64,000 nt of DNA from Azospirillum doebereinerae (lineage in GTDB: Bacteria; Pseudomonadota; Alphaproteobacteria; Azospirillales; Azospirillaceae), in the NCBI RefSeq assembly GCF_003989665.1, contig NZ_RZIJ01000023.1, positions 43,420 to 107,419 on the forward strand, read 5' to 3'. Made by a program: the position numbers and the translations under genes. A model generated the notes under the pieces. The model had not been told where the DNA came from, did not search any database, and was given only the letters and a program-made list of their open reading frames with translations. Shown one piece after another: positions 63,951-64,000 of the stretch; position 1 is the first letter of the stretch; every line of letters starts with the position of its first letter.

Positions 63951-64000
63951 ATGTCGGCAAGCCTGAAGATCGCGGACGGGATGACGGCGGCGGCCCTGCG
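63951..64000 (+). CDS. Partial gene at the right edge, hypothetical
   Basis: The ATG at 63951, preceded by GGGAGTGGGGGTG, opens a frame reading MSASLKIADGMTAAALR that leaves the window. The sequence returns to high GC here. Too short to identify. Confidence 0.4.
   Translation, partial: MSASLKIADGMTAAAL

Larger units (their letters stand above)
61660..64000 (+). mobile_element. Left end of a genomic island integrated at tRNA-Gly
   Basis: The attachment site should be the 3' half of tRNA-Gly. A tyrosine integrase gene, transcribed away from the tRNA, follows at 61919, then AT-rich DNA with degraded and partial genes unlike the flanking core. The right end and the second att copy lie outside the window. 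Confidence 0.8.

Overview
The window is GC-rich DNA (high GC, interrupted by a few short AT-rich stretches) from an alphaproteobacterium, most likely Azospirillum or a close Rhodospirillales relative. The support is gene content: phosphatidylcholine synthase, a complete ornithine-lipid pair (olsB-olsA), MucR, an Irr-type Fur protein, heme A synthase CtaA/COX15, a 41-residue zinc-free L36 and CIRCE-controlled groESL. Species is inferred from protein character only. rpmJ, groESL, tsaB-rimI and a tRNA point to a main chromosome. There are no rRNA genes and no CRISPR.

Layout. 0.1-5.4 kb: pcs, the glycolate oxidase operon glcD-glcE-glcF and rpmJ, all on the minus strand; glcE carries a palindromic repeat read in frame. 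5.4-10.6 kb: two convergent homologous Bug/TctC solute-binding proteins, then an RraA-type aldolase and a D-2-hydroxyacid dehydrogenase. 11.1-15.1 kb: a transport operon (Tsx-like outer-membrane channel, NMT1-type binding protein, ATPase, permease) behind a structured leader that resembles the xanthine-I (NMT1) riboswitch; this suggests purine or xanthine uptake. 15.2-18.4 kb: an N-terminally truncated amino-acid binding protein, a parS-like site, a VOC protein, ctaA and a lone phage-type lysozyme. 18.6-20.8 kb: groES-groEL. 21-30.5 kb: transporters, a FixJ-like regulator with a degenerate receiver beside an RsbT/SpoIIE-type protein, oxidoreductases, LysR and XRE regulators, lipoproteins and a GNAT. 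30.5-36.7 kb: a HerA-like ATPase, a candidate type I toxin-antitoxin locus, an EAL-CBS-GGDEF protein, LysR and MFS.

36.7-45 kb: a dppBCDF-type peptide/nickel ABC operon with no binding protein, an EF-hand protein, GST, M20 amidohydrolase, a PrcB-type lipoprotein and a glyoxylate/hydroxypyruvate reductase-like enzyme. 45-51 kb: SH3 and DUF2239 proteins, then an oxidative-stress/iron group (rubrerythrin, CCG-type Fe-S oxidoreductase, DUF3501) next to irr, with a candidate Irr box between them, and a nitronate-monooxygenase-like protein. 51-61.6 kb: glycerophosphodiesterase, a KamA/EpmB-like radical SAM enzyme, TspO, a TPR-glycosyltransferase-like protein with an AT-rich promoter, a pseudo-deacetylase, D-Ala-D-Ala dipeptidase, tsaB-rimI, tusA, mucR and olsB-olsA.

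61.6-64 kb: tRNA-Gly(CCC) is followed at once by a tyrosine integrase and AT-rich DNA with a decayed gene and an unfinished gene at the edge. This is the left end of a genomic island that runs out of the window. Four copies of one palindromic repeat family (2.6, 13.3, 43.9, 48.5 kb) are scattered through the core region.
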